Of a stretch of DNA of 64,000 nucleotides, positions 16,604 to 25,877 are shown in pieces. The stretch's first letter is position 1. Every line of letters starts with the position of its first letter. A program made the position numbers and the translations under genes. The notes under the pieces were generated by a model. It made no database searches and was not told where the DNA came from. It saw only the letters and a list, made by a program, of their open reading frames with translations. The DNA comes from Stackebrandtia endophytica (GTDB lineage Bacteria > Actinomycetota > Actinomycetes > Mycobacteriales > Micromonosporaceae), in NCBI RefSeq assembly GCF_006716355.1, contig NZ_VFOW01000001.1, forward strand, positions 3,596,001-3,660,000. Direction: 5' to 3'.

Positions 16604-17221
16604 CTACTTGTCGTTGACTTGCTGTTCTGCCGCGTCGGACGCTTCCGACGATGAGGTGTCGCGATACGACACCGACGGCGGTTTTCCCGCTTGCTCGGAT
16701 GCGATCAACTCATTGAGCCAGCGCACCTCTCGTTCGGCGGCCTCTAGGCCGTGCCGTTGTAGTTCGCGGGAATACGCGTCCAGTCGTTCGGTTGCCCGAT
16801 TGACGGTTTGGCGCAGGGATTCGCGGCGTTCTTCAATTCGGCGGCGTCGCCCTTCGAGGACGCGCAGCCGCACCGTCGGGTCGCAACGGGAGAAGAACGC
16901 GAAATGGACCCCGAAACCGGTGTCCTCGTATGTTTCAGGTCCGGTATTGCCCAGGAGTTCGGCGAAACGCTCCTTACCCTCCGGCGTCAGCCGGTAGGAG
17001 ATCTTGCCGCGTCGCCCGGTCATCGGCGGCGCGGTCTCGGTGGCGTCTGGTTCGTCCTGGGTGATCCAGCCGGATTCTCGAAGCCTGCGCAATGTCGGAT
17101 AGAGCGAGCCGTAGCTGAACGCGGCTCGAAACGCGCCAAGCAGCGTGGCCAGCCGTTTTCGCAGCTCGTAGCCATGCATAGGTGACTCGTGCAACAAGCC
17201 GAGTACCGCCAGTTCCAGCAC
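16604..17221 (-). CDS. PadR family transcriptional regulator
   Basis: 205 residues. The N-terminal winged helix LELAVLGLLHESPMHGYELRKRL, SYGSLYPTLRRLRESGWI and KISYRLTPEGKERF is fully typical of PadR. The C-terminal half is a long helical dimerisation region (RVLEGRRRRIEERRESLRQTVNRATERLDAYSREL). The start is taken as GTG 17221 directly behind AAGGAGGAG; upstream in-frame codons would add about 88 unsupported residues that cross the operator. It is the first gene of an operon with ino1, with a perfect palindrome 24 bp upstream, so it likely controls inositol synthesis and itself. Confidence 0.9.
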   Translation of the reverse strand: MLELAVLGLLHESPMHGYELRKRLATLLGAFRAAFSYGSLYPTLRRLRESGWITQDEPDATETAPPMTGRRGKISYRLTPEGKERFAELLGNTGPETYEDTGFGVHFAFFSRCDPTVRLRVLEGRRRRIEERRESLRQTVNRATERLDAYSRELQRHGLEAAEREVRWLNELIASEQAGKPPSVSYRDTSSSEASDAAEQQVNDK

Positions 17222-17244
17222 TCCTCCTCCTTGTCGCTTAGGGC

Positions 17245-17269
17245 TCGATGTATCGAACCGATACATCGA
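17245..17269. promoter_or_regulatory. Perfect 25-bp palindrome, putative PadR operator
   Basis: TCGATGTATCG (17245-17255), 3-bp centre, CGATACATCGA (17259-17269), between padR and the divergent DUF5318 gene. Arms of ATGTAT/ATACAT type are known for PadR proteins. The rest of 17222-17610 shows no gene. Confidence 0.7.
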
Positions 17270-17610
17270 ACGATAGCGCACGGGATAACCGTCGGTATCG
17301 GGGTGGGAGGAATCGGCGGAAACCCGCCGGTGGCCGGGGCCGGTCGGGCGGGTGAACACCACTTCGGCGGATTGGGGCGCCAACCCGCCTGTCTCATTCG
17401 CGCCAGTGGGCATACCCGGTAGTCGTACGAAACGGCGGAGTCGGTGCCCGAAATTCCAATAATATCCTGGTTCAGGAGTTGGCACGTTTCATCGCGGGCG
17501 AGCTCGACCGATTGTGACACTTGATGATCCGTGAATCCGATAAGTCATCAAAGGCGGGCAAACCGGGCGCGAATCCTTGGGGCTCTAGCGACAGCAAGTA
17601 CTCTGGCAAC

Positions 17611-18051
17611 GTGCAATCGATATCGGCGGACGTGGATTACTCGCTTCAGCGGCAGTCGCTGTTGCGCGACGTCGCGTTCGGCAGGGTCGGTACGCACGAG
17701 GTTTGTGACGCCTCGCCGTACCTGATCAATGCCAGCCGGTTTCATGGAGAGGCCACAACTCGACGTTGTCCCATCTGTCGGCGCGAATACCTGTGGCTGG
17801 TGCACTATATTTTCGGTGATGAGCTTCGTTCCTCCGCGGGGCAGGCACGAAGTCAAGCCGAACTGGCGATGCTCGCCACGAGCTATCGCCACATAGACGT
17901 ATACGTCGTCGAAGTGTGTCGTGGCTGCAGCTGGAACCATTTGGTGCGGCGATTCGCCGTAGGGCGTGACTACCTCGCCCAGCCGGCAGCAGCGAGTACC
18001 CCCTCAGCTTCTCGCGACACCTCTCGACCTGGACGGACGGGTACCAACTAA
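17611..18051 (+). CDS. DUF5318 family zinc-ribbon-like protein
   Basis: 146 residues. Conserved family features are DYSLQRQSLLRDVAFGRVGTHEVCDASPYL, INASRFHGEAT, and two CxxC pairs (RRCPICRRE and EVCRGCSWNH) expected to bind zinc. The start is a GTG at 17611. TACTCT (17599-17604) sits 6 nt upstream and TTGGGG 16 bp before that, so the mRNA is probably leaderless. An earlier ATG at 17521 would add 30 residues without homology. The gene sits 2 bp before a penicillin-binding protein gene, a pairing common in actinobacteria. Function unknown, presumed linked to cell-wall growth. Confidence 0.85.
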   Translation: MQSISADVDYSLQRQSLLRDVAFGRVGTHEVCDASPYLINASRFHGEATTRRCPICRREYLWLVHYIFGDELRSSAGQARSQAELAMLATSYRHIDVYVVEVCRGCSWNHLVRRFAVGRDYLAQPAAASTPSASRDTSRPGRTGTN

Positions 18052-18053
18052 CC

Positions 18054-21000
18054 ATGAGTGACTACGGATCGCGGGGCTACGGACGTGACCCCGACGACTA
18101 CGGCTGGCCGGGCAAGGACGGCGGCGGACGTAGCGATTCGGGCCGACGTGACTACGGTGGCACCGACAACGGCTATGGTTCGAGTGGCTACGGCTCGTCG
18201 AACCACGGCGGCTACGGATCGTCAGATCAGGGCTCCTCGGACGGCTACGGTTCCTCGGCCGGCGGCCGGGACTCCTACGGCTCCGGCGGCTACGGATCGT
18301 CATCCTCAGCCAGCGGCCACGGTTCCGACTCCTACGGATCATCGTCGTCGAGCGCATATGGCTCCGACTCCTACGGATCGTCGTCATCCGGCGGCTACGG
18401 TTCCGATTCCCATGCGTCGTCGTCGAGTGACTACGGCACCGACTCCCGCCGCTCCAGTGGATACGAGTCGGGCGGTTACGGCGGGGACCACGACGAACCC
18501 CCGACCACCGGCCGGGCTCGTGTCCCCGGCGGCGACTCCACCGGACCGGGACGGGCGCGCGGAAGTGCGCGCGTGGGGGACCGGCCCGGTCGCGGTCGTG
18601 CGCTGAGCGACGAAGAGGCCGAGGCGATGGCCAAGGCCAAGAAGAAGAAGAAGCGTCGCCGCCGGTTGATCGCGGCCGCCTGTGTCATGACGGTCATGCT
18701 CGGCATGATCGTGGTGGCCGGTTCCTGGTACTTCCAGACCGTTCCGCTGCCCATCGAGGACATCAACAGGGCCCTGGCGCAGAACAGCACCATCACCTAT
18801 GCCGACGGTTCGTCCATGGCGAAGATCGGTGAGGCCAACCGCGTCGAGGTCAAATACGATGACATTCCCGAGGAAGTGGTGTACTCGCTGGTCGCCGGCG
18901 AGGATGCCAAGTTCTTCGAGCACGGCGGTGTCGACTTCTGGGGCGTGATGCGAGCGCTGTGGAACAACGTCACCGGTGGTGAGACCCAGGGGGCGTCGAC
19001 CCTGACCCAGCAGTACATCGGTCAGGTGATGGACATCCGCGGTGACCAGAGTTACATGCGTAAGGCCAACGAGGCCGTCATGGCCATGAAGCTGGACGAG
19101 AAGTACTCCAAACAGCAGATCATCGAGTTCTATCTGAACCTGGTGTACATGGGCCGGGGTGCCTATGGTCTGGGCGCCGCCGTCACCGCGTGGTACGGCG
19201 AGGACCAGAAGCTGGAGGACCTCACCGCCTCGCAAGCCGCATTGATCTTCGCGCAGGTCAAGTCACCCAACGGCCGAAACGATCCGCGCAACACCTGTGA
19301 ACCTTGTGAACTCTCCGATGAGCAGGCGGTGGCGAACGCCGAGGAGCGGTGGGCGTACTTCCTGAAGGCCCAGTTCGAGATGGGCGAACTCAGTAAGGAG
19401 AAGTACGAGCAGTACATCGCCGACGGCCTTCCCGAGACTGCGGAGACCACGGCGGTCTCGCCCAGTGAGGGCTTCGACAAACACACCGGTTTCGTCTCCC
19501 ACAAGTACGTGGTCGAGGAGGCCGCGCGCAAGGCCGGCATCTCCCAGGAGCAGTTGATGGTGGGTGGTTACAAGATCACCACGACCCTCAACAAGCAGGC
19601 GCAGCAGGCCGCGGTGAACATCGCCAGCCGCAAGGACGGCAGCACCATGGATCAACTCGATCCCACCGGCGACCTCCGGGCGGCACTGGTGTCCATCGAC
19701 CCCAAGACCGGTGAGGTGCTCGCCTACTTCGGCGGCACGACGAACGGCACCGGGACCGACAAGGCCGGTTACGAGAACATGCACCCGCCGGGCTCGTCGT
19801 TCAAGGAGTTCACGATGTTGACGGCGTTGAAGAACAACGTCTCAGTCGACTCGATGTGGGACGGCTCCTCGCCGATGGAGTTCGAGACCCGGGTGGACGG
19901 CAACGGGGATAAGCTCCCGGTGACCAACTCCGGAAACCGGAGCGTGGAACGGATCTCGCTGACCGACACGATGGTCCAGTCGTTGAACACCCCGATCTTC
20001 GCCATGACCGAGATGTTCGGTGCGAACCAGGTGATGCTGACCGCCTACGCCATGGGTATCACCAGGGTCGCGGTACACGGCGATACCTACAACCTGAACG
20101 ACCCGGACACTATGGCCCTGTTGCAGGACGACGACTATCCACGGCAGGTCGTCGACAACGAAATTGGTTTCGGTCAGTACCCGGTATCGGTGTTCGACAT
20201 GGCCGTGGCCAACGCGACGCTCGCCAACTACGGCGTCTACAACGAGCCGCACTTCATCAAGGAGATCGTCGACGCCGAGGGCAACGTGGTGTACTCCGCC
20301 GAGGGCAACATCGAGCGGCGTGAGGCGGTGCCGGAGGGGGTCGCCCGCGACGCGGTCTGGGTGAGCTCGCAGATTCACCCCAATGACGGTAACGGCACGA
20401 CCCCCAGCAACGTTCGCACGGCCGGTAAGACCGGTACCTGGGAACGCACCTGCGAGGAGAACAACCCGGGCTGCGGACAGAACTCCCACCTCTGGTACAC
20501 CGGCTTCAGCCAGAACGTGTCGGCGGCGGTGTGGGTCGGTCACAAGTCGTCGGAGAATGGCGACGTGCGTGATCAATGGGGCAGTCCCGACTACGGTGCC
20601 GGGATGTCAGGCAGCGTGTGGCAGGCCTACATGAACGAGGTCACTCAGCTGGAGGGGTTCAACGACCCCAAGCCCTTCCTCGAACCGGTCAAGGGCGGTG
20701 ACCCGAACGCGGGCAACGCCAAGGAAGAGGAGAAGAAGGACGACGACGAGGACGACGAGCGTCCCGGCGACGACGAGAACTGCCCCGGCAACAACCCGAA
20801 CTGCAACAACGGCGAGAACCCGGGGCAGCAGCATTGTGACCCGGGTTCCCCCGGTCAGTGGCCGGACTGCAACGCCGACGGCATCTGCGACCCGGAGTTC
20901 TCGGAGTGCTTCCCCAACGGGGAGTGTGACCCGAACTTCCCGATGGACCCCGACTGCGGCGGCGAGAACGAGAATCAAGAACAGAACAATCGGATAACGC

Positions 21001-21071
21001 CGTATGAACTGTCTACTCGCGACCATGATCGGCCGTTCGCGGTGCGGGAGGAGCAGCTGCTGCTGACGTAG
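18054..21071 (+). CDS. ponA: Bifunctional penicillin-binding protein (class A, transglycosylase/transpeptidase)
   Basis: 1005 residues. The N-terminal cytoplasmic tail (about 1-190) is low-complexity Gly/Tyr/Ser with repeated GYGSS units. A KKKKKRRRR stop-transfer block precedes one membrane helix (about 203-225). The GT51 glycosyltransferase has Glu283 in GEDAKFFEHGG and the TQGASTLTQQ motif. The transpeptidase has Ser581/Lys584 (SSFK), Ser643-x-Asn645 (SLN) and Lys792 (KTG). It polymerises and cross-links peptidoglycan at the outer membrane face. The C-terminal 110 residues form an acidic, Asn/Pro/Cys-rich tail with repeated CDP or CNxDGxC patterns, unusual for the family. It follows DUF5318 by 2 bp. 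Confidence 0.95.
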   Translation: MSDYGSRGYGRDPDDYGWPGKDGGGRSDSGRRDYGGTDNGYGSSGYGSSNHGGYGSSDQGSSDGYGSSAGGRDSYGSGGYGSSSSASGHGSDSYGSSSSSAYGSDSYGSSSSGGYGSDSHASSSSDYGTDSRRSSGYESGGYGGDHDEPPTTGRARVPGGDSTGPGRARGSARVGDRPGRGRALSDEEAEAMAKAKKKKKRRRRLIAAACVMTVMLGMIVVAGSWYFQTVPLPIEDINRALAQNSTITYADGSSMAKIGEANRVEVKYDDIPEEVVYSLVAGEDAKFFEHGGVDFWGVMRALWNNVTGGETQGASTLTQQYIGQVMDIRGDQSYMRKANEAVMAMKLDEKYSKQQIIEFYLNLVYMGRGAYGLGAAVTAWYGEDQKLEDLTASQAALIFAQVKSPNGRNDPRNTCEPCELSDEQAVANAEERWAYFLKAQFEMGELSKEKYEQYIADGLPETAETTAVSPSEGFDKHTGFVSHKYVVEEAARKAGISQEQLMVGGYKITTTLNKQAQQAAVNIASRKDGSTMDQLDPTGDLRAALVSIDPKTGEVLAYFGGTTNGTGTDKAGYENMHPPGSSFKEFTMLTALKNNVSVDSMWDGSSPMEFETRVDGNGDKLPVTNSGNRSVERISLTDTMVQSLNTPIFAMTEMFGANQVMLTAYAMGITRVAVHGDTYNLNDPDTMALLQDDDYPRQVVDNEIGFGQYPVSVFDMAVANATLANYGVYNEPHFIKEIVDAEGNVVYSAEGNIERREAVPEGVARDAVWVSSQIHPNDGNGTTPSNVRTAGKTGTWERTCEENNPGCGQNSHLWYTGFSQNVSAAVWVGHKSSENGDVRDQWGSPDYGAGMSGSVWQAYMNEVTQLEGFNDPKPFLEPVKGGDPNAGNAKEEEKKDDDEDDERPGDDENCPGNNPNCNNGENPGQQHCDPGSPGQWPDCNADGICDPEFSECFPNGECDPNFPMDPDCGGENENQEQNNRITPYELSTRDHDRPFAVREEQLLLT

Positions 21072-21087
21072 CCGTCGGGTAAGGACG

Positions 21088-21126
21088 AACGGGGCGGTCC
21101 CTCCACCATGGATGGACCGCCCCGTT
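21088..21126. terminator. Bidirectional terminator
   Basis: AACGGGGCGGTCC and GGACCGCCCCGTT form a perfect 13-bp stem between the convergent PBP and lipoprotein genes. Confidence 0.8.
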
Positions 21127-21137
21127 GTCGTTGCGGC

Positions 21138-21602
21138 TTAACCGATCCGGGACAGTATTCCGGTCTCCTCGCCGTCCATATTGAAGGTGACGAGGTTGTC
21201 CGGGTCCCCGTTGTCGACCGCGGTGAACGTCACCGTCTGCTCGGCGTTGCCCGGGTTCACCAGCTCGAAGAGGTAGGAGCCGTCCTCGGTGAGGACGACG
21301 GTGCCTTCAAGCGGAATGGTGACCTCGTTGCCGGGGGCGCTCACATTACCCTCGGCGTCGATCGTGAGATCCATTGTGGCGGTGGGAACGTTGGGAGTGT
21401 CTCGCCATTCCCCGGCCAGGACGGCGACGCTCGGTTCCGCCGCCTCCTGTTCCTGTTCCGACTCCGTGGAGGTATCCGATTCGGTGCTCTCGCTCGGGGT
21501 GTCACCGGCTGGGTCGGGGTCTGCGTCGTTTCCGCAAGCGCTCAGGCCGAGTGCGAGTACGCACATTCCGGCAATTGCGATGGAACGGAGCAAGCGGCTC
21601 AT
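21138..21602 (-). CDS. Putative lipoprotein
   Basis: 154 residues. The signal peptide MSRLLRSIAIAGMCVLALG ends in the lipobox LSAC, so Cys23 would be lipidated and the protein held on the outer face of the membrane. An acidic Ser/Glu/Thr linker (about 25-55) leads to a small beta-sandwich of about 100 residues (LAGEWRDTPNVPTATMDLTID...). No family is recognised. The hydrophilic linker and single domain are typical of surface-exposed actinobacterial lipoproteins of unknown role. Monocistronic, converging on the PBP gene. Confidence 0.75.
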   Translation of the reverse strand: MSRLLRSIAIAGMCVLALGLSACGNDADPDPAGDTPSESTESDTSTESEQEQEAAEPSVAVLAGEWRDTPNVPTATMDLTIDAEGNVSAPGNEVTIPLEGTVVLTEDGSYLFELVNPGNAEQTVTFTAVDNGDPDNLVTFNMDGEETGILSRIG

Positions 21603-21702
21603 TTGGCCCTTTCAGGTGGTATCCGGCACTTGAAACAACCTGAAAAGTAGCAATGATCCGCAAAACAGGCAAGACTTCTCGAATCGGTCGTTGAACACAC
21701 TT

Positions 21703-21729
21703 GTGGCCCCTCCCAACGGAAGGGGCCAC
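21703..21729 (-). terminator. Terminator after the acyl-CoA dehydrogenase gene
   Basis: GTGGCCCCT (21703-21711) and AGGGGCCAC (21721-21729) form a perfect stem 28 bp beyond the stop codon. Confidence 0.7.
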
Positions 21730-21756
21730 ACAGTGTTGTCTACATGAGATGTTCTG

Positions 21757-23610
21757 TTAGAACGCCTCCTCCGGAATGTCCATGGCGTTCAGGTCGGCCG
21801 CCTCGACGATCTTGCGGTCCGAGTGCAGGCGAGGCAGCACCTCACCGGCGAAGAACTTGGCCGCGGCGACCTTGCCGGTGTAGAAGGCGCGGTCGGCGTC
21901 GTTGATGTCGGAGTCGGCCAGTTTGCCCAGCGCGACCTCAGCCTGTCGACCCAGCAGCCAGCCGATGACCACGTCACCCATCGCCAGCAGCAGACGGCGA
22001 GAGTGCAACCCCACCTTGTACAGCTCGCGTGGCTGCCCCTGTTGAGAGGCACCCATGGCCGTACCCAGTGAACCGAGCATCGCCTGGGCGTTCTCCAGTG
22101 CCTCGCCCAGGGAGACCCGCAGGCCCTTCAGCTCCTCGGGGCCGTCGGCGGCGAGGAACGAACCGATCTCGCCGGCCACGGTGCCCAGTGCCACGCCACC
22201 GTCCTTGACGATCTTGCGGAACACCAGGTCGAGACTCTGAATCGCGGTCGTTCCCTCGTACAGCGAGTCGATCTTGGAGTCACGCACGTACTGCTCGAGC
22301 GGGTAGTCCTGCAGGAAGCCTGAGCCTCCGAAGGTCTGCAGCGACTCCGAACTCAACAGGTCGTACGCCCGCTCCGAACCGCAGCCCTTGATGATGGGCA
22401 GCAGCAGGTCGTTGATCCGTTCGGCCAGCTTCACCGTGTCGGCGTCGCCTGCGGCCTCGGCGATGCGGGACCGGTCCTGCCAGGCCGCGGTGTAGCAGAC
22501 CAGGGCGCGCAGACCCTCGGCGTAGGACTTCTGCAACAGCAGCGACCGGCGGACGTCCGGGTGGTGCGTGATCGGCACGCGTGGCGCGGACTTGTCGGTC
22601 GCCTGCAACAGATCGGCGCCCTGGATCCGGGACTTCGCGTACTCCAGTGCGTTCAGGTAACCGGTCGACAGGGTCGCGATCGCCTTGGTGCCGACCATCA
22701 TCCGGGCGTACTCGATGATGAGGAACATCTGGCGGATGCCTTCGTGCTTCTCACCCATGAGCCAACCCTTGGCGGGCTCCTTGTCGCCGAAGGTCATCTC
22801 ACACGTGGTGGAGACCTTCAGACCCATCTTGTGCTCGACACCGGTGGCGTAGACGCCGTTGCGGTCGCCGAGCTCGCCGGTCTCGGGGTCGAAGTGGTAC
22901 TTCGGCACGATGAACAGGCTCAGTCCCTTGGTGCCGGGGCCACCGACACCCTCCACGCCCACGGGCCGTGCCAACACGTAGTGGATGATGTTGTCGGAGA
23001 GGTCGTGCTCACCCGAGGTGATGAAACGCTTGACGCCCTCGATGTGCCAGGAGCCGTCGGGCTGCAGGTGTGCCTTCGCCCGACCGGCACCCACGTCGGA
23101 GCCCGCGTCGGGCTCGGTGAGGACCATGGTGGCGCCCCACTGCTTCTCAACGAACAGCTTGGCCCACTTCTTCTGCTCCTCGGTGCCCTCGGCCTGGAGC
23201 GTGTTGGCGAAGCTGGGGCCCGCCGCGTACATCCACAGCGCGGGGTTGGAGCCCAGGACGAGGTCGGCGAACGCCCACCACAGGGTGCGCGGTGCCGAGG
23301 TGCCGCCGAGTTCGGGCGCGATGTCCAGGCGCCAGTACTCACCGCTCATCATGGTGTTGTACGCGGTCTTGAACGCCTCGGGCAGCGTGACGCTGTTGGT
23401 GGCGGGATCGAAAACCGGTGGGTTGCGGTCGCCTTCGGCAAACGGTGCGGCCAAGTCGGTCTCGGCTACTCGGGCGACCTCGCGCAGGATCTCGCGCGCG
23501 GTGTCGGGGTCGATGTCCTCATACAGGCCATGACCCATGGTCTCGCCGGTGTTGAACACCTCGAACAGGTTGAACTCAAGGTCTCGCAGATTGCTCTTGT
23601 AATGGGTCAT
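21757..23610 (-). CDS. Acyl-CoA dehydrogenase, FadE5-like
   Basis: 617 residues, the long acyl-CoA dehydrogenase subtype with N- and C-terminal extensions. It oxidises acyl-CoA to trans-2-enoyl-CoA with FAD, passing electrons to electron-transfer flavoprotein. Visible elements are [15 protein letters not shown] (FAD/substrate loop), [33 protein letters not shown], the [23 protein letters not shown] block and the catalytic glutamate in [11 protein letters not shown]. The C-terminal domain begins near residue 470. This matches mycobacterial FadE5 in length and layout, a broad-chain-length enzyme. It is preceded by a possible TetR-type dyad at 23644-23657. Confidence 0.94.
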   Translation of the reverse strand: MTHYKSNLRDLEFNLFEVFNTGETMGHGLYEDIDPDTAREILREVARVAETDLAAPFAEGDRNPPVFDPATNSVTLPEAFKTAYNTMMSGEYWRLDIAPELGGTSAPRTLWWAFADLVLGSNPALWMYAAGPSFANTLQAEGTEEQKKWAKLFVEKQWGATMVLTEPDAGSDVGAGRAKAHLQPDGSWHIEGVKRFITSGEHDLSDNIIHYVLARPVGVEGVGGPGTKGLSLFIVPKYHFDPETGELGDRNGVYATGVEHKMGLKVSTTCEMTFGDKEPAKGWLMGEKHEGIRQMFLIIEYARMMVGTKAIATLSTGYLNALEYAKSRIQGADLLQATDKSAPRVPITHHPDVRRSLLLQKSYAEGLRALVCYTAAWQDRSRIAEAAGDADTVKLAERINDLLLPIIKGCGSERAYDLLSSESLQTFGGSGFLQDYPLEQYVRDSKIDSLYEGTTAIQSLDLVFRKIVKDGGVALGTVAGEIGSFLAADGPEELKGLRVSLGEALENAQAMLGSLGTAMGASQQGQPRELYKVGLHSRRLLLAMGDVVIGWLLGRQAEVALGKLADSDINDADRAFYTGKVAAAKFFAGEVLPRLHSDRKIVEAADLNAMDIPEEAF

Positions 23611-24041
23611 GCCCGCCTCCTACTGCTCAGTAACCCTAGGGTATTACCCACGAGTAACTTCGGCAAGCCGGGTGGCCGAATTGGCACCAGGTGCCACTCG
23701 AGCCACCGGCGCGAAAAAAACTCAGAAAAAGTTCCGCGCCCCCGTCACCATGTATCGACCTGTTTCGTTATTCATGTCGACGGGGAGGGGCCGGTGCCGC
23801 CGACCGTGCTGCGTGGTGACGCGGTCGAAGCCGCCGGCCCCAACATCACCACCTCGTCAACCGACATTTCGGTCACATACTCTCCCCGGGCGTGTTGACC
23901 ACCACGTGACGACGTGATCCACCATTTGAACAGATAGCACGACAAACAACCCGCAATCAGTCAAAACGAGGCGCATCACCATGCCCCGTGCTAGTCACAG
24001 AGGGTTCTGATTGCACCACGTTTCACTCTATTTTGAGGGCT
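23611..24041. promoter_or_regulatory. Upstream region of the acyl-CoA dehydrogenase with a possible TetR-type dyad
   Basis: The imperfect dyad TTACCCACGAGTAA (23644-23657) lies about 35 bp before the leftward ATG, flanked by the palindromes CCCTAGGG and GGGTATTACCC. Sites of the TTACC/GGTAA type are bound by fatty-acid-responsive TetR repressors, so lipid control is plausible. I see no gene in the rest of this stretch. Confidence 0.35.
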
Positions 24042-24093
24042 CGCAGTGTTCTTGAAAATCGCAGTGTTTTTGAAGATCGCACTGTTTGAGGAT
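24042..24093. repeat. Three tandem imperfect repeats before a small gene
   Basis: Two 18-bp units (24042-24059 and 24060-24077, consensus CGCAGTGTTYTTGAARAT) are followed by a 16-bp variant (24078-24093, CGCACTGTTTGAGGAT). Phasing at 18 bp suggests operator iterons. They end 69 bp before the ATG at 24163. Confidence 0.6.
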
Positions 24094-24162
24094 CGGACCG
24101 TATCAACGACCGCATGACGCATCGAGCGGCCCAATAGTGGCATCGGCCGGGAGGACTGAGCC

Positions 24163-24312
24163 ATGTTGACCAAGCTGTGGACACAACTGCCATGGAACCG
24201 GAAGAGCTACATCGGGCGACACCGAGCGGCCCCGCGTTACTTCGGTGACTCCGACGGAATCGATTCGGTCGTCCAACTGCTGGGGGTAGGGGGACGGGGC
24301 AAATCGACCTGA
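24163..24312 (+). CDS. Small orphan gene, 49 residues
   Basis: The ATG at 24163 has GGGAGGA 7 nt upstream, the best ribosome-binding site in this region. The frame reads MLTKLWTQLPWNRKSYIGRH, then a polar middle with AAPRYFGDSDG, and ends LLGVGGRGKST. A perfect-stem hairpin begins at the stop codon (24311-24346) and tandem repeats lie upstream, so this looks like a self-contained, regulated small gene. There is no membrane helix and no cysteine. A signalling peptide, regulatory small protein or peptide precursor are all open; no modification enzymes are adjacent. Confidence 0.5.
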   Translation: MLTKLWTQLPWNRKSYIGRHRAAPRYFGDSDGIDSVVQLLGVGGRGKST

Positions 24313-24346
24313 ATCGCCGGACGGCTTCACGGCCGTCTGGCGATTC
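24311..24346 (+). terminator. Terminator of the small orphan gene
   Basis: GAATCGCC/GGCGATTC outer arms and a GACGGC/GGCCGTC inner region form a long stem starting at the stop codon. Confidence 0.6.
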
Positions 24347-24399
24347 GCCGAACCGTCTCATCCCGTCGGGCCGTCATCGGTCCCCGCGTGGTCGTCGGC

Positions 24400-24455
24400 G
24401 AACCTGCTGTTCTGTCCCGCGACCCCGACGGCGCCTCACCGCGTCGTCGTTCCGC
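24400..24455. repeat. Degenerate relative of the MITE-like element at 33351-33533
   Basis: GAACCTGCTGTTCTGT followed by a CGCGA...GACGG-CGCCTCACCG stretch aligns, with small gaps, to the left part of the element at 33364-33425. Neither terminal inverted repeat is kept here, so it may be an old fragment. Confidence 0.4.
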
Positions 24456-24545
24456 ATCAGGACCCGACTCGGACCGCCGCTCACGAACACCCGCATCCGG
24501 CACCAACACGTCGAAAGAAGCCGTACGGATTCACCACCCAGGCGT

Positions 24546-25658
24546 TCAGTCGTCTTCCTCGTCGGCTTGCCAACTGGTCGCAGGCTCGTCATCGGGGCCG
24601 ATGTACTCGACCAACATCAGTGCGATGTCGTCACCCAGCGGCCCGCCGACCCAGGAACGCAACGCGCTCTCCAGTGACGCCAACGCGTCGGCGATGGAGC
24701 CGTGCCCCAGCAGCCCCCAGGCCCGTTCCGGAATCGGGAAGAACACGCCGTCGCGGCGGGCCTCGGCGAGGCCGTCGGTGTACAGCAGCAGTCGGTCGCC
24801 GGGTTCCAGCCGCATCGTCAGTGGTTTCGGTACCGGCATGAATCCCAGTGGTGGTGCCGCCGCCGGTGGTTCGAGCAGCTCCAACTCGCCGCGACGCAAC
24901 AGCAACGGTGGCGGGTGTCCACAGTTGAGGATGGTCAGGGTTCCGCCCCGCTCCTCCAGGAACGCGGCCGTCACGAAGTCCTCATAGCCGGCGCCGCGTG
25001 CCACCGCTCGGTCCAGATCGGACACGACGGTACGCAGGTCGGAGCGTTCGTAGGCCACATGCCGGAACGAACCGAGCACTGTGGAGGCCAATCGAACCGC
25101 CGGCAGTCCCTTTCCTCGCACGTCGCCGATGATCAGTCGGGTTCCGTAGGGGGTGTCGATCGCTTCGTACAGGTCACCACCGATGTCGGCCTGCTCGCTG
25201 GCCGACACGTACCGGCCGGCGACCTTCAACTGACCCACGACCGGTCCCAGCGGCCGCAGCACCGCCTGCTGCGCGACCGACGCCAACCGCGACAAGGCCG
25301 TCAGCCGGGTCTGTTGTCTCAATCGGGCCAATGAGACCGCGATCGCGCTGCCCACTGCCAACAGGACGGCGGCGAGGTCGACCAGCAGCGGCATCGGGGT
25401 CGACGCGACATCGGGGTACACATAGAACACCGAGCCGATCCCGGTCACCAGACAGGCGGTTCCGACCACGGTGACGCCTCGCCACTGCGCGAAGGTCGCG
25501 GCGATGAACGGCGGAATCACCAACATGGAGACGACCTGCGGTTCATCGCCGGCGGCGGACTCGACGATGATGATGAGCAACAGCAGCGCCAAAGCGGCAG
25601 CGACACTCATGCGCGCGTCAGCGCGCACCCGCTGCGGGGCACGTTGTCTTGCCATCAT
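24546..25658 (-). CDS. Membrane-anchored SpoIIE/RsbU-type PP2C phosphatase
   Basis: 370 residues. The N-terminal 110 residues contain about four membrane helices (AALALLLLIIIVESA, VIPPFIAATFAQW, VTVVGTACLVTGIGSVF, LLVDLAAVLLAVGSAIAVSLA). The catalytic domain begins with GRYVSASEQADIGGDLYEA, where the metal-binding aspartate lies, and continues with LIIGDVRGKGLPAVRLAS, CGHPPPLLL, DRLLLYTDGLAEARRDGVFF and GGPLGDDIALMLVEY. It would dephosphorylate an anti-anti-sigma factor or similar STAS protein at the membrane in a partner-switching cascade; the partner is not in the window. This layout is common in actinobacteria. Confidence 0.92.
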   Translation of the reverse strand: MMARQRAPQRVRADARMSVAAALALLLLIIIVESAAGDEPQVVSMLVIPPFIAATFAQWRGVTVVGTACLVTGIGSVFYVYPDVASTPMPLLVDLAAVLLAVGSAIAVSLARLRQQTRLTALSRLASVAQQAVLRPLGPVVGQLKVAGRYVSASEQADIGGDLYEAIDTPYGTRLIIGDVRGKGLPAVRLASTVLGSFRHVAYERSDLRTVVSDLDRAVARGAGYEDFVTAAFLEERGGTLTILNCGHPPPLLLRRGELELLEPPAAAPPLGFMPVPKPLTMRLEPGDRLLLYTDGLAEARRDGVFFPIPERAWGLLGHGSIADALASLESALRSWVGGPLGDDIALMLVEYIGPDDEPATSWQADEEDD

Positions 25659-25877
25659 TCAGAGAGCCTGCGTATCACTAGAAGCATCGATCCTTCCCTC
25701 AGGATGCCTCGTGGGGCCGGGATAAGCATCAGATTGTCCCCCGGCGTTTCGGAGCTTTTTAACTGGCCGAACGGCTAATCGTCCACGTGGTGGGATGGGC
25801 CGCCACGCTCGTCGAACACCGTCGGGTGTCGATTGTGGCGACGGTCATAGTGCTGTGCCCGAGGCATTCTTGACGCC

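Noticed and set aside
22561..23898. Long rightward frame across the acyl-CoA dehydrogenase
   Set aside because: Antisense shadow of a well-defined enzyme; composition typical of GC-rich shadows.
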